Made by a program: the position numbers and the translations under genes. From a virus, in the IMG/VR virus record IMGVR_UViG_3300008114_000091, positions 1-30,861 of that record: a stretch of 30,861 nt of DNA; one strand, 5' to 3'. The notes below the pieces were generated by a model. That model was not told the origin of the DNA. It saw only the letters and a program-made list of their open reading frames with translations, and did not search any database. Positions 14,293 to 22,910 of this stretch are shown here, in pieces; within the stretch, counting starts at the first letter, position 1; every line of letters starts with the position of its first letter.

Positions 14293-15804
14293 ATGAGTGC
14301 AAACACACTAGCCACACTGAATGGCTTTTACAAACAAATCTACGGTGACTCCTTAATCAATCTAATCCCAGAGTCTGCAAAATTTATTAAAGAAGTTCCA
14401 TTTGAAAGAAGGAAAAAACTTGGTGATCATTACAATGTGCCAGTGGTTCTCCAAGCAGAACAAGGCTTTACTTATAACGATGGAGATGGAACAGCCTTCG
14501 CATTAAATGGTGCATTGGCAATGGGAACCAAAAATGCTCAAGTTCGTGGAGCGGAAAAAGTTCTACAATCTCAAATTTCCTACAAAGCAGCAGCAGCGGC
14601 AACTTCTAATAAAGAAGCTTTCGCAGATGCTACTTCCACTCTTTTTGAAAACATGGTCGAGTCCATGAGCAATAGATTAGAGTTAAGTTCTTTCTATGGT
14701 GGAGCATCTTTGGGAACAGGTTCCGGATCTCCAAATAACTCTATCGGAACTGCAACTTTTGGAAGAGCTACAACTGTAATAACAGTTACTACTTCTGCTA
14801 ATCATGGTTTAATTGTCGGAGATACAGTAAGTTTTACAGATGATTCTGCATCTAGTGCAGCGTCTACAGGTGTAATTGCTACTCAAGCAAGTGCTACAAC
14901 TTTTACAATTCCAGATACGACAAGTGGAACATTAGCAGCTCCTAAAGCTTGTACTATTGGTCCATTTGTAAAGAGATCATCTACAACTGCTTGGTATTAT
15001 GTAAACAAAGCAGAATGGTCTACAGGTTTGTGGGCAGGAAAAGTGGGAGCTGAATTGCAGTTTTACAAAGATGACAATTCAACTTTGATTTCTTCATCAA
15101 CCGATTCTGTTTTTACTATTTCTTCCATTGATCCAGTTTATAAAAGAATTGGTCTTACAGGAACTGCAACAGGCGTAACTGCATTGATGGCAGTAACACA
15201 AGCAGATTTTAACGGTGGAATTTATGTATATTTCAACGGGACCAAGGGAAAAGATTTTCTAGGTATTGATAAAATCATCACTACTTCAGGATCTCTCTTT
15301 GGTATAACAAACACAACATATACTTTATTCAAGGGTAACGAATATACTGCTAGTGGTGCTTTGTCTTTAAGTCAGATCATTGCAGCAACTGAAAACGCAG
15401 TCGCTCAAGGTTTGATGGAAGATGTATGTGCATATGTTCCAATCAGTGCTTGGAATACATTAGCAGCAACCGAAGCAGGTTTGAGAAGATACGATTCTTC
15501 CTACAAGAACAGTATTGCAGAAAATGGAATTCAGAAACTTGCATTCTACGGAGCAAATGGAAAGATCGAAATCGAACCACACCCAATCGTGAAAGCAGGG
15601 GAAGTATTTATTATTCCTAAGAAGCAATTCATCCGAGTAGGAGCAACAGACGTAACTTTCCAAACACCTGGAATGGATGCAACTGAGATCTTCCTGCAAT
15701 TGCCAAGCAATGCAGGATATGAAGTAAGAGCATACGCAGACCAAGCTTTACTTTGTATGGCACCTGCTAAATGTACAAAAGTTACTGGATTTACAGTAGC
15801 GTAA
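14293..15804 (+). CDS. Major capsid protein
   Basis: A 503-residue protein downstream of the scaffold with a private promoter and a hairpin after its stop. The N-terminus ('LNGFYKQIYGDSLINLIPESAKF..EVPFE') and the 'GRAEKVLQSQISYKA' style segment, followed by 'ALSLSQIIAATENAVAQG' and 'DATEIFLQLPSNAGYEVRAYADQAL' near the C-terminus, fit podophage HK97-fold capsids. Residues about 155-335 are a Thr/Ser-rich insertion with 'VITVTTSANHGLIVGDTVSF', probably a surface beta domain that lengthens the protein. The fold is inferred from context and pattern. Confidence 0.85.
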   Translation: MSANTLATLNGFYKQIYGDSLINLIPESAKFIKEVPFERRKKLGDHYNVPVVLQAEQGFTYNDGDGTAFALNGALAMGTKNAQVRGAEKVLQSQISYKAAAAATSNKEAFADATSTLFENMVESMSNRLELSSFYGGASLGTGSGSPNNSIGTATFGRATTVITVTTSANHGLIVGDTVSFTDDSASSAASTGVIATQASATTFTIPDTTSGTLAAPKACTIGPFVKRSSTTAWYYVNKAEWSTGLWAGKVGAELQFYKDDNSTLISSSTDSVFTISSIDPVYKRIGLTGTATGVTALMAVTQADFNGGIYVYFNGTKGKDFLGIDKIITTSGSLFGITNTTYTLFKGNEYTASGALSLSQIIAATENAVAQGLMEDVCAYVPISAWNTLAATEAGLRRYDSSYKNSIAENGIQKLAFYGANGKIEIEPHPIVKAGEVFIIPKKQFIRVGATDVTFQTPGMDATEIFLQLPSNAGYEVRAYADQALLCMAPAKCTKVTGFTVA

Positions 15805-15814
15805 GACAACAACT

Positions 15815-15837
15815 GAGAGGAGGAAACTCCTCTCTTT
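15815..15837 (+). terminator. Hairpin after the capsid gene (possible partial terminator)
   Basis: GAGAGGAG (15815-15822) pairs perfectly with CTCCTCTC (15827-15834) around a GAAA tetraloop, followed by only TTTG. The short T-run suggests partial termination or 3'-end protection, which would keep capsid transcripts more abundant than the downstream tail genes. Confidence 0.65.
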
Positions 15838-15859
15838 GCAATACTACAAGGAGAATAGA

Positions 15860-15928
15860 ATGTACGGTAAAAAATCAGGCTCTAAGATGCCCATTAAAAA
15901 ACCAGTATCCAAAAAGAAAGGAAAGTAG
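15860..15928 (+). CDS. Lysine-rich mini-protein (22 aa)
   Basis: AAGGAG at 15848-15853 precedes ATG 15860, and the TAG stop (15926-15928) abuts the next ATG. Nine of 22 residues are Lys, with Gly/Ser/Pro between them (MYGKKSGSKMPIKKP start). Tiny basic proteins of this kind are common beside phage structural genes. A DNA- or capsid-binding role is only a guess. Confidence 0.55.
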   Translation: MYGKKSGSKMPIKKPVSKKKGK

Positions 15929-17095
15929 ATGCCACAAACAGTAAATATAAATGGAGTAGCAATATCATACCCAATAATTGGTGATACTGAATGGGGTGTA
16001 GAGGCTACTAAATTTGCTGAATTAGTTGGGGTTGTTTTACAAAAAATAGGACAGGGAAATCAATCAACAACTAATAATATTGTAATAGGGTCAATAAGTA
16101 GCCCAGGCAATCTAACAGTAGCTTCTGGGGATCTTTCCGTTAGTGGCAATACTGCTCTTACGGGGAATCTAACAGCCAATGGAAATACTACTTTAGGAAA
16201 TGCAACAAGTGACACAATAGCAGTTACTGGAATACTAAATGTAGACTCAGGAACTTTATATGTCAACCCTACTGATAACAGAGTGGGAATTAATGATTCT
16301 AGCCCATCTGAAGCATTAGATGTTGTTGGAAATGCTTTAGTCAGTGGAACTCTTGGAGTAACTGGAGCTATAACTGGAGCATCTGCAACACTAACAGATT
16401 TGACTGTAGATACTAATTTAATTAAAACTAATTCTACAAGTAATTTTGTTGGTATTAATACTACAAGTCCGACTGTTGCATTGGATGTAACTGGAGATAT
16501 AAAGCAATCTGGAGTTTTATTAAATTCAGATGGAACTGTATCTGCTCCAAGTATTTCATTTACTAATGATGCTAACACTGGTTTATATCGTATTGGATCT
16601 GATAAAATTGGCATTGCAACTAATGGAGCAAGAGTCGGAGAAATTGGTGTAGATTATGGTGGTTTTACTGGAAATATTATTCAGGTAGTTTCTGCAACAA
16701 CAACAAATTCAACAGCAAATTCAACAAATACTTATGCTGATATTTCTGGATTGACTGCATCAATTACGCCTAAATATAATACATCAAAAATATTAGTATT
16801 AGTAACAACATTAATTGGACTAGATGCAACAGTATCATCAAGTGGAAGATTATATGCAATAAATTTACTTAGGGGCGCTACTCAAATTGCAATATATGAT
16901 AATCAAACAATAAGTGTTAATGCATCAGGTACTGGTGGGTATACTTTTGTTTGTGCATTTTCTTATTTAGATAGTCCTGCTACTACTTCTTCAACTACGT
17001 ATAAATTGCAAATTAAAAATAACAATACCCAAAGAGTCACAGCAGGTTTAGGATCAAGCACATCATCAATTATTTTATTAGAGGTGCAACAATAA
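15929..17095 (+). CDS. Tail or head fibre protein
   Basis: A 388-residue Thr/Ser/Asn/Gly-rich protein. The N-terminal 60 residues likely attach to the virion. Residues about 60-200 are fibre-type repeats ('LSVSGNTALTGNLTANGNTT', two copies of VGIN-xx-SP-xx-ALDV). 'SISFTNDANTGLYRIGSDKIG' (about 205-227) is a motif seen before fibre tips. The C-terminal 140 residues ('YADISGLTASITPKYNTSKILV') look like a beta-sandwich tip domain. The C-terminal part is more AT-rich, consistent with swapping of receptor-binding tips. Being next to the chaperone-like gene, a tail fibre is favoured over a head fibre. Confidence 0.7.
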   Translation: MPQTVNINGVAISYPIIGDTEWGVEATKFAELVGVVLQKIGQGNQSTTNNIVIGSISSPGNLTVASGDLSVSGNTALTGNLTANGNTTLGNATSDTIAVTGILNVDSGTLYVNPTDNRVGINDSSPSEALDVVGNALVSGTLGVTGAITGASATLTDLTVDTNLIKTNSTSNFVGINTTSPTVALDVTGDIKQSGVLLNSDGTVSAPSISFTNDANTGLYRIGSDKIGIATNGARVGEIGVDYGGFTGNIIQVVSATTTNSTANSTNTYADISGLTASITPKYNTSKILVLVTTLIGLDATVSSSGRLYAINLLRGATQIAIYDNQTISVNASGTGGYTFVCAFSYLDSPATTSSTTYKLQIKNNNTQRVTAGLGSSTSSIILLEVQQ

Positions 17096-17439
17096 TGAAT
17101 ATTTATATTGATGCATTAGAAAAATTAGTACCAAACGCTAAGTTTGTATGGATTAATTATGATTGGGATGGATTGGAATGGTATGATACAAGACCAAAAC
17201 CTAAAAAAGAAGATTGGGAAATAGAAAAAGAAAAAATTATAAAATATCAACCAAAACAAAATTGTAAAGATTTAGCTAAACAACTAATTTCTGCTTGTGA
17301 TTGGTCAGTATTGCCAGATGTCAACTTGCAAAATAAATCAGATTTTGAAAACTATCGTTCTATACTAAGAAATCTTATTCTAAATCCAATAGAAGATCCT
17401 ATCTTTCCTATGGAACCAACACCAATATGGAGTAATTGA
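17095..17439 (+). CDS. Tail assembly chaperone-like protein
   Basis: A 114-residue protein whose C-terminal half carries 'LAKQLISACDWSVLPDVNLQNKSDFENYRSILRNLILNP' and 'PMEPTPIW' (about 60-112). This is the 'xLLxxTDWxxLPDVxLxNxxEFxxYRxxLRxIxxNP...W' pattern of the Phage_tail_APC/XkdW-type fibre-assembly proteins. It directly follows the fibre gene (TAATG junction) and shares its AT-rich 3' style, so both may be exchanged as a unit. Confidence 0.75.
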   Translation: MNIYIDALEKLVPNAKFVWINYDWDGLEWYDTRPKPKKEDWEIEKEKIIKYQPKQNCKDLAKQLISACDWSVLPDVNLQNKSDFENYRSILRNLILNPIEDPIFPMEPTPIWSN

Positions 17440-17440
17440 A

Positions 17441-17599
17441 ATGGAACAAAAAAAAGGTTTGTATGACAATATACATGCAAAGAGAAAACGTATAGAAGCA
17501 GGTTCAGGGGAAAGAATGAGATCAGCTAAGAATCCAAATTCTCCTAGTGCCAAAGACTTTAAACAAGCAGCCAAGACAGTTATTAAGAAAAAAAAGTAG
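17441..17599 (+). CDS. Small basic phage protein (52 aa) of the 'NIHAKRKRI' type
   Basis: The protein begins MEQKKGLYDNIHAKRKRIEAGSGERMR and ends KTVIKKKK. The 'GLYxNIHAKRKRIxxGSGERMR...FKxAAKT' pattern is a recurring small phage protein family of unknown function, often near structural genes. GGAG at 17429-17432 serves as ribosome site. It is strongly basic, in contrast to the acidic protein encoded next. Confidence 0.7.
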   Translation: MEQKKGLYDNIHAKRKRIEAGSGERMRSAKNPNSPSAKDFKQAAKTVIKKKK

Positions 17600-17608
17600 G
17601 AGATTAAA

Positions 17609-17905
17609 ATGCCTGGAATAATGAAGCAAGCTAAACTTAAAGCAATCATGGATATTATATCACAGATGGACGATCTTGAGATGGATCGTATGATGCCAAA
17701 AGAGATGGAACAAGAAAAAATGTATGACATGGAAGAGAAACCAGTCAAGAAAGGCATTACAATAATGAAGCTAGAATCTTCTAAAAAGCCTGAAATAGAA
17801 GAAGAGGGAGAAGGCGAAGAGATGGAAGAAGAAGACGATGAGGAAATTGATCCTCTTTCTTCGCTTGCCAGACTTAAAGAGAGATTGAAAAAAGGTAGAA
17901 TGTAA
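17609..17905 (+). CDS. Acidic structural-region protein (98 aa)
   Basis: A Met-rich N-terminal helix ('MKQAKLKAIMDIISQMDDLEMDRMM') leads into a Lys-rich segment and a strongly acidic stretch of Glu/Asp near residues 60-80, ending in a basic tail 'RLKERLKKGRM'. No family recognised. AGGAG before ATG 17609 gives a good start. The position between the basic mini-protein and the adaptor suggests a minor virion or assembly factor. Confidence 0.6.
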   Translation: MPGIMKQAKLKAIMDIISQMDDLEMDRMMPKEMEQEKMYDMEEKPVKKGITIMKLESSKKPEIEEEGEGEEMEEEDDEEIDPLSSLARLKERLKKGRM

Positions 17906-17909
17906 TTAA

Positions 17910-18791
17910 ATGGATTTTACGTCTACAGGTCTGATTGCACAGATTAAAAGACGTGCATTAATTCCAACTTCTCAGAATTTATTTAGCAATTCAGATTTTA
18001 TTGATATGCTAAATGAAGAATTACAAAATAGAATCGTGACATACATAATGTCCGTTAGAGAAGATTATCTCCTGAAATACAATGATATATTACAAGATGG
18101 ATCTACTAAGGAATTTACTATTCCTTACAATGCCATAGGAAATAAATTAAATTCAGTATCATTATACGACAATAGAGATCCAAATAGTTTTAACATTAGC
18201 CATGTTCCAAGACTTGCACTTTCTCAAATCAATGAGATGGCAGGATACTACCTAGAGGGAAACAAAATTAAAGTTACCCCACAGGCTTTTAACAGTGGGT
18301 ATTTAAGAGTGTACTACTACAGAAGACCATCGGACATAGTTCCATTGACATCGGTTGGTCTAATTAGTTCTATTGTCGCCAATACTTCTATCACTTGTGC
18401 ATCTCTTCCTAATACAATCACGACAGGGACAGAGATTGACATAGTAAGTAATGATTCACCATTCCAGACGATCAAGTCAGTCACAGCAGGGACAGTGGCA
18501 GGTAGTGTAATTAATCTTTCAAATACTAGCGACATAGAGACTGGATTCTACGTATGCCTTAGAGATCAATCTCCTTATGCACAAATAGTTCAAGACGTGA
18601 TTCCTTTATTGATACAAGCAGTAGTAGTGCGTATTATGGAGTACATGGGCGATAATAATGGACTACAGGCATCATTATTGACTTATGCACAGATGGAAAG
18701 TGACAATAGAAATCTTATCTCTCCTCGTGTAGATGGACAACCTAAAAAAATAGTATCATCAAAGAGACTGCAAAGGCATCTAGTATGGTGA
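17910..18791 (+). CDS. Head-tail adaptor (connector) protein
   Basis: A 293-residue protein placed between the capsid block and the 818-residue nozzle, the usual adaptor position in podophages. The N-terminus ('IAQIKRRALIPTSQNLFSNSDFIDMLNEEL') and the 'LRVYYYRRPSDIVPL' segment (about 132-146), followed by a beta-domain insertion (about 150-225) and a C-terminal helical pair with 'QDVIPLLIQAVVVRIMEYMGD', fit P22 gp4/T7 gp11-like adaptors. It would join the portal ring to the tail. Family call by context and pattern. Confidence 0.7.
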   Translation: MDFTSTGLIAQIKRRALIPTSQNLFSNSDFIDMLNEELQNRIVTYIMSVREDYLLKYNDILQDGSTKEFTIPYNAIGNKLNSVSLYDNRDPNSFNISHVPRLALSQINEMAGYYLEGNKIKVTPQAFNSGYLRVYYYRRPSDIVPLTSVGLISSIVANTSITCASLPNTITTGTEIDIVSNDSPFQTIKSVTAGTVAGSVINLSNTSDIETGFYVCLRDQSPYAQIVQDVIPLLIQAVVVRIMEYMGDNNGLQASLLTYAQMESDNRNLISPRVDGQPKKIVSSKRLQRHLVW

Positions 18792-18795
18792 CTCT

Positions 18796-21252
18796 ATGCA
18801 AGTTTTAAATCTTAAAATAGCAGGGCTCTTTACCAATCCTAACCAGTTTTCTGAAATACCAGAAGGAGCATTGATCCAAGCAGACAATATCCAAATTGAC
18901 AAAGGATCAGTAGCAGAACCAAGAAGAGGACAAGCAAAATACGGTCAAATGCCATCTTCTTATACTGGAGTTATTGATGCACTCTTTGAATATAATGATA
19001 GACTTCTTTCTAGTTATAATAATAAAATTGCGTATGACAATGGTAGTGGAACATTTACAGCTTATACAAATTCATATTCCGCACAATCTGGATATAGAAT
19101 TAAGTCAACCAAAGCCAATAAGAATTTCTATTTTACTACTACTCAGAATATTAAGAAAATCTCAGTCTTAACAGACGAACCAATCTCGGCAGGTGTACCT
19201 AGGGCATTGGATGCAAGTCTTTCTGTAGTAGCAGGAAGTTTTCTTCCTAACAATAAATCAGTATGTTATCGATTCCTATGGGGTTACAGGGATGCCAATG
19301 ATAATTTACTTTTAGGGGCTCCAAGTGGAAGAGCAGTAATAGTCCATGATTCAGGCGGAACAAAAGACGTTAGTGTTATATTATATATTCCAGATCCTGT
19401 ACTAGAAGGATACTTTTTCCAAGCTTATAGATCTGCAATTGTAGACAAGACAATAGAACCGTCGGACGATTTACAATTAGTTTATGAAGGAGTAGCAACA
19501 TCTACAGACATTACTAATGGCTACGTAACTTTTACAGATATAACTCCAGACGATTTAAGAGGAGCTGCCTTATATACAAACCCAACACAGGAAGGAATCT
19601 TGCAGGCTAATGATGAGCCTCCTTGTGCTATTGATATTTGTACTTTTAAGAATATGACTTTCTATGGGAATACAAAAGGAAAGCAAAATATATTTATTAC
19701 ACTCATAGCAGTATCATCAACTCCATCTTCTCCTAGTACTACAAAATTAGTATATGACGATACGATAACTATCAATGGAATTACATATACAGCTAAGGCA
19801 ACAGAGAATTCAGGTAGTGGTCACTTTGCAATACCAAGCACTGGAACCGATGCAAGCAGAATAGCAGACACGGCAAAGAGTCTTGTTAAGATTATCAATC
19901 TTAGGCAGGCAAATGTGAGTGCTTATTATATTTCTAATTTTGGAGATTTGCCAGGTAAAATACAAATTATAGCAAATGATTATTCTTTGCCACAATTTGC
20001 AGTGGTATCATCCAAGGCTCAATGTTGGAATCCTGTTTTACAATCAAGTGGAACAGACAATTCATCTACTAATGACGTAAATCCAAATAGAATATATTTC
20101 AGTAAGACACAGCAACCCGAAGCAGTTCCAATACTTAATTATCTTGATGCAGGAGTTGCAACAGATCCTATATTTAGAATCATTCCCTTGAGGGATTCTG
20201 TTTTTGTTTTGAAGGGAGCAGCAATTTTTAGAATAATAGGCGAAGATCCTACTTCTCTTAGGATCTCTTTATTTGATAATACTGTTTCCCTTATTGCTAC
20301 AGAGTCAGCAGTTGAAATGAATAATCAAATTTATTGCTATACAGATCAAGGGATGTGTGCAGTTAGTGACAATGGAATACAAATCATATCCAGACAGATA
20401 GAAGATCAAATCCAACAAGCAGAAATATTAACCAATTTTCAAACTCTCTCTTTCGGTGTGAGTTATGAAGTAGACAGGAAATATATATTCTATTGCAAGA
20501 AAATAGAGACCGATACTTATCCGACTCATGCCTATGTTTTTAATTTCTTCACCAACGCATGGACTAAATATATTAATAATCGTTCATGTGGTATCACATT
20601 TGATAATAGACTGTACATGGGTGGAGTAGATGGATATATCTATAAAGAGAGAAAACAATTAAACTCTTCAGACTATGTAGATGATGTTTACAGTGTAACT
20701 ATTAATAGTATCTCAGGAAATGTCATAACCTTGGCAAGTGCTTCTAATGTAACAGTAAATATGGTATTATCTAAAGGCAATATATACTCAGTTATCACTG
20801 CTAAAAATGGAAACAATATCACAGTAGAATCAGGCGTAGGATTTACTGCAGGGGCAGCATTTGTTTATGAGGCTATCGAGTCTATAATTCAATGGTCTCA
20901 AAACAGTATTCAGAACCCAGGTATTTTAAAACATTTTAGAGAAGTGACAATGCTGTTTAGGACAGCAGACTTTAGCTCCATTGAACTTGGATTTTCATCA
21001 AACTTTGATCCTAACCCAGAGTATACCGAGGTCTCTCCTTTGAGATCCGATCAATGGGGGTCTTTCCCTTGGGGGACCATACCATGGGGTTTTGGTTCTG
21101 GTTTGGCTTATCCTATAAGAACGTATGTCCCATTGCTGAAAAGGCGTGCTTCATGGATATTTTTTAAGGTCAGATCCAAAAAAGCACAATCCTATTTTGC
21201 AATACAAGGTCTTAGTGTTCAATACGAAAACATGTCCGAGAGGTTCAAATAA
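18796..21252 (+). CDS. Tail nozzle / tail tubular protein B-like
   Basis: An 818-residue protein, the largest in the genome. It starts 'NLKIAGLFTNPNQFSEIPEGALIQADNIQIDKGSVAEPRRG', the N-terminal pattern of podophage nozzle proteins of the P22 gp10/T7 gp12 type. The remainder is beta-rich, as expected for a propeller or jelly-roll, with a likely inserted domain near residues 640-690 ('SVTINSISGNVITLASASNV'). The C-terminus contains 'WGSFPWGTIPWGFGSGLAYP'. It would form the tail tip through which DNA and ejection proteins leave. Confidence 0.8.
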   Translation: MQVLNLKIAGLFTNPNQFSEIPEGALIQADNIQIDKGSVAEPRRGQAKYGQMPSSYTGVIDALFEYNDRLLSSYNNKIAYDNGSGTFTAYTNSYSAQSGYRIKSTKANKNFYFTTTQNIKKISVLTDEPISAGVPRALDASLSVVAGSFLPNNKSVCYRFLWGYRDANDNLLLGAPSGRAVIVHDSGGTKDVSVILYIPDPVLEGYFFQAYRSAIVDKTIEPSDDLQLVYEGVATSTDITNGYVTFTDITPDDLRGAALYTNPTQEGILQANDEPPCAIDICTFKNMTFYGNTKGKQNIFITLIAVSSTPSSPSTTKLVYDDTITINGITYTAKATENSGSGHFAIPSTGTDASRIADTAKSLVKIINLRQANVSAYYISNFGDLPGKIQIIANDYSLPQFAVVSSKAQCWNPVLQSSGTDNSSTNDVNPNRIYFSKTQQPEAVPILNYLDAGVATDPIFRIIPLRDSVFVLKGAAIFRIIGEDPTSLRISLFDNTVSLIATESAVEMNNQIYCYTDQGMCAVSDNGIQIISRQIEDQIQQAEILTNFQTLSFGVSYEVDRKYIFYCKKIETDTYPTHAYVFNFFTNAWTKYINNRSCGITFDNRLYMGGVDGYIYKERKQLNSSDYVDDVYSVTINSISGNVITLASASNVTVNMVLSKGNIYSVITAKNGNNITVESGVGFTAGAAFVYEAIESIIQWSQNSIQNPGILKHFREVTMLFRTADFSSIELGFSSNFDPNPEYTEVSPLRSDQWGSFPWGTIPWGFGSGLAYPIRTYVPLLKRRASWIFFKVRSKKAQSYFAIQGLSVQYENMSERFK

Positions 21253-21666
21253 ATGGCATCCCTTCCAACACTCACAAGAATCCAAAAAGAGGATCTTGGC
21301 AAGGATGCTCCTGAATGGATCAATGGCATACTCTCAGTCATGAACCAATTTATGGAAGAGATCTATCAATCTTACAATAGAAATCTTACCATACCAGAGA
21401 ACGTATCCGGACAGATTAAGACATTGGATATAGCCACTACTAACAATTACACGAGCGGAAACTTTGCTGAAATAAGATTCTCTTCAGAGCTAAAAAGAAG
21501 AATGACCATCCTATTAATAGGTCAGGTAGTACAGAGTGATGATCCAACAGTAAAGTATGATTATTGTTTTCCTTCATGGGAAGACAATAACGGGACTATT
21601 GTAGTCAGATTTATTTCTGGACTAGCAGACAGTAAGAAATACAAAATAACATTTTTAGGAATATAA
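21253..21666 (+). CDS. Tail-associated protein, unknown (137 aa)
   Basis: Starts immediately after the nozzle stop. The N-terminus is helical ('RIQKEDLGKDAPEWINGILSVMNQFMEEIY') and the C-terminal part beta-rich ('KRRMTILLIGQVV', 'NNGTIVVRFISGL'). Proteins of this size and layout regularly follow podophage nozzle genes and are probably part of the tail or its fibre base. No catalytic motif is visible. Confidence 0.65.
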   Translation: MASLPTLTRIQKEDLGKDAPEWINGILSVMNQFMEEIYQSYNRNLTIPENVSGQIKTLDIATTNNYTSGNFAEIRFSSELKRRMTILLIGQVVQSDDPTVKYDYCFPSWEDNNGTIVVRFISGLADSKKYKITFLGI

Positions 21667-21667
21667 T

Positions 21668-22909
21668 ATGGCAATAATAAAACCAGAAGAAATAGATCAG
21701 AACGTAGCACAGGCTCCAACGCTAGGAAGACAGGTAGGGTCAATCTCTCAAGGTGGAGGGATGCAACCACAGAGAAGGAATGTATCCCAAAGAGGTAGTG
21801 GCTTTACCAATCTACAACAGTATGTCACAGCCAATGAGAATAATGCCAATCCAGAAATAGTAAGACAAAGAACAGCACAAGCAGGGACTGGATTACAACA
21901 AGCACAAACTGGATTTGAAAACGTAGCAACACAAGCCAGAGCAGGATTACAAGGCATTCAGGGAGTCAATACTTTCGTTGGAAATGTTCTAAGAGACCCA
22001 ACAGCAGCAGCATCAAACCAAGCTAATTTACAAAGATTCCAAGCACTCAGAACTGGAACAGAAAGAATTGCCAATCCAACAGATGTATATCAACCATTCG
22101 CACAAGCACAAGCAGGATTTGGATCGCAAAGAGAACAATTAGCAAGTGGTCTTAGAGCAGACACAACTGGATCAGGATTGCAGGATTATATAAGATCACA
22201 AAGGGCAAATCCATCACTTGCAACACAGGGAGAGAATGTTTTAGATAGATTTCTAACAGAGTCAACAACAGCAGGTAAGACAGCACTCCAGCAAGCACAA
22301 GAAAGAGCAGGTCAAATACAGGCTACTCAAATCCCAGGCATTTCAGGAGAAGTCGAGGCACTAAGGCAACAAGTTGAACCATTGCAATTTAGAACACAAC
22401 AAGGAATACAAACTGGAATTAACCCATTAGCCAAAGAACAGGAAAATTTTTTAACAGGTCTTAATAATAATGTTTATTTAGCACGACAATTAGGAATAAA
22501 TAATGTTGAAGAAGCACAGAAATTAAAAAATCAAGCAAATGAAATTTCACAAAACATTAATCAATTTGAACGTAATATTGATTCTGGACTTAAAGCATTG
22601 CAAGATTTAAGAAATCAAAGAGGAATGTATTTTGATCAAGATACTTCTAGTTCAGCTAATGAATTGCGAGAAAAAATAAAAGAAAGAGAAGCAGCCGTTA
22701 ACAGAGATTTAGAAATTAGGGATTCTCAAAGAAAATTTTTTATAAATAATAAACCATTACTAGATAAGATAGATGCATACAACCAGAGAGCGATGAGATC
22801 AAGGCAAGAATTATTACAAGAATACGATCCTAATAGGCTTGCAAGAATAAATGCACTATCTCAATTATCAGGACAAAGTTTTCAAGACTTACTAAATAGA
22901 GGAATATAA
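21668..22909 (+). CDS. Ejection (internal virion) protein 1, Gln-rich
   Basis: A 413-residue protein very rich in Gln, Ala, Gly and Arg, almost wholly helical, with a disordered N-terminus and heptad-like segments. It is the first of four consecutive Gln/Ala-rich genes between the nozzle and lysis genes, matching the P22 gp7/gp20/gp16 and T7 gp14-16 position. Such proteins leave the capsid first to form a channel across the envelope. The part coded by about 22430-22760 is visibly more AT-rich than the rest, pointing to internal mosaicism. No enzymatic motif seen. Confidence 0.65.
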   Translation: MAIIKPEEIDQNVAQAPTLGRQVGSISQGGGMQPQRRNVSQRGSGFTNLQQYVTANENNANPEIVRQRTAQAGTGLQQAQTGFENVATQARAGLQGIQGVNTFVGNVLRDPTAAASNQANLQRFQALRTGTERIANPTDVYQPFAQAQAGFGSQREQLASGLRADTTGSGLQDYIRSQRANPSLATQGENVLDRFLTESTTAGKTALQQAQERAGQIQATQIPGISGEVEALRQQVEPLQFRTQQGIQTGINPLAKEQENFLTGLNNNVYLARQLGINNVEEAQKLKNQANEISQNINQFERNIDSGLKALQDLRNQRGMYFDQDTSSSANELREKIKEREAAVNRDLEIRDSQRKFFINNKPLLDKIDAYNQRAMRSRQELLQEYDPNRLARINALSQLSGQSFQDLLNRGI

Positions 22910-22910
22910 T

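Noticed and set aside
16060-16614. A 184-codon minus-strand open frame
   Set aside because: Antisense to the repetitive Thr/Asn-rich fibre gene; the repeat codons leave the reverse frame open by chance.
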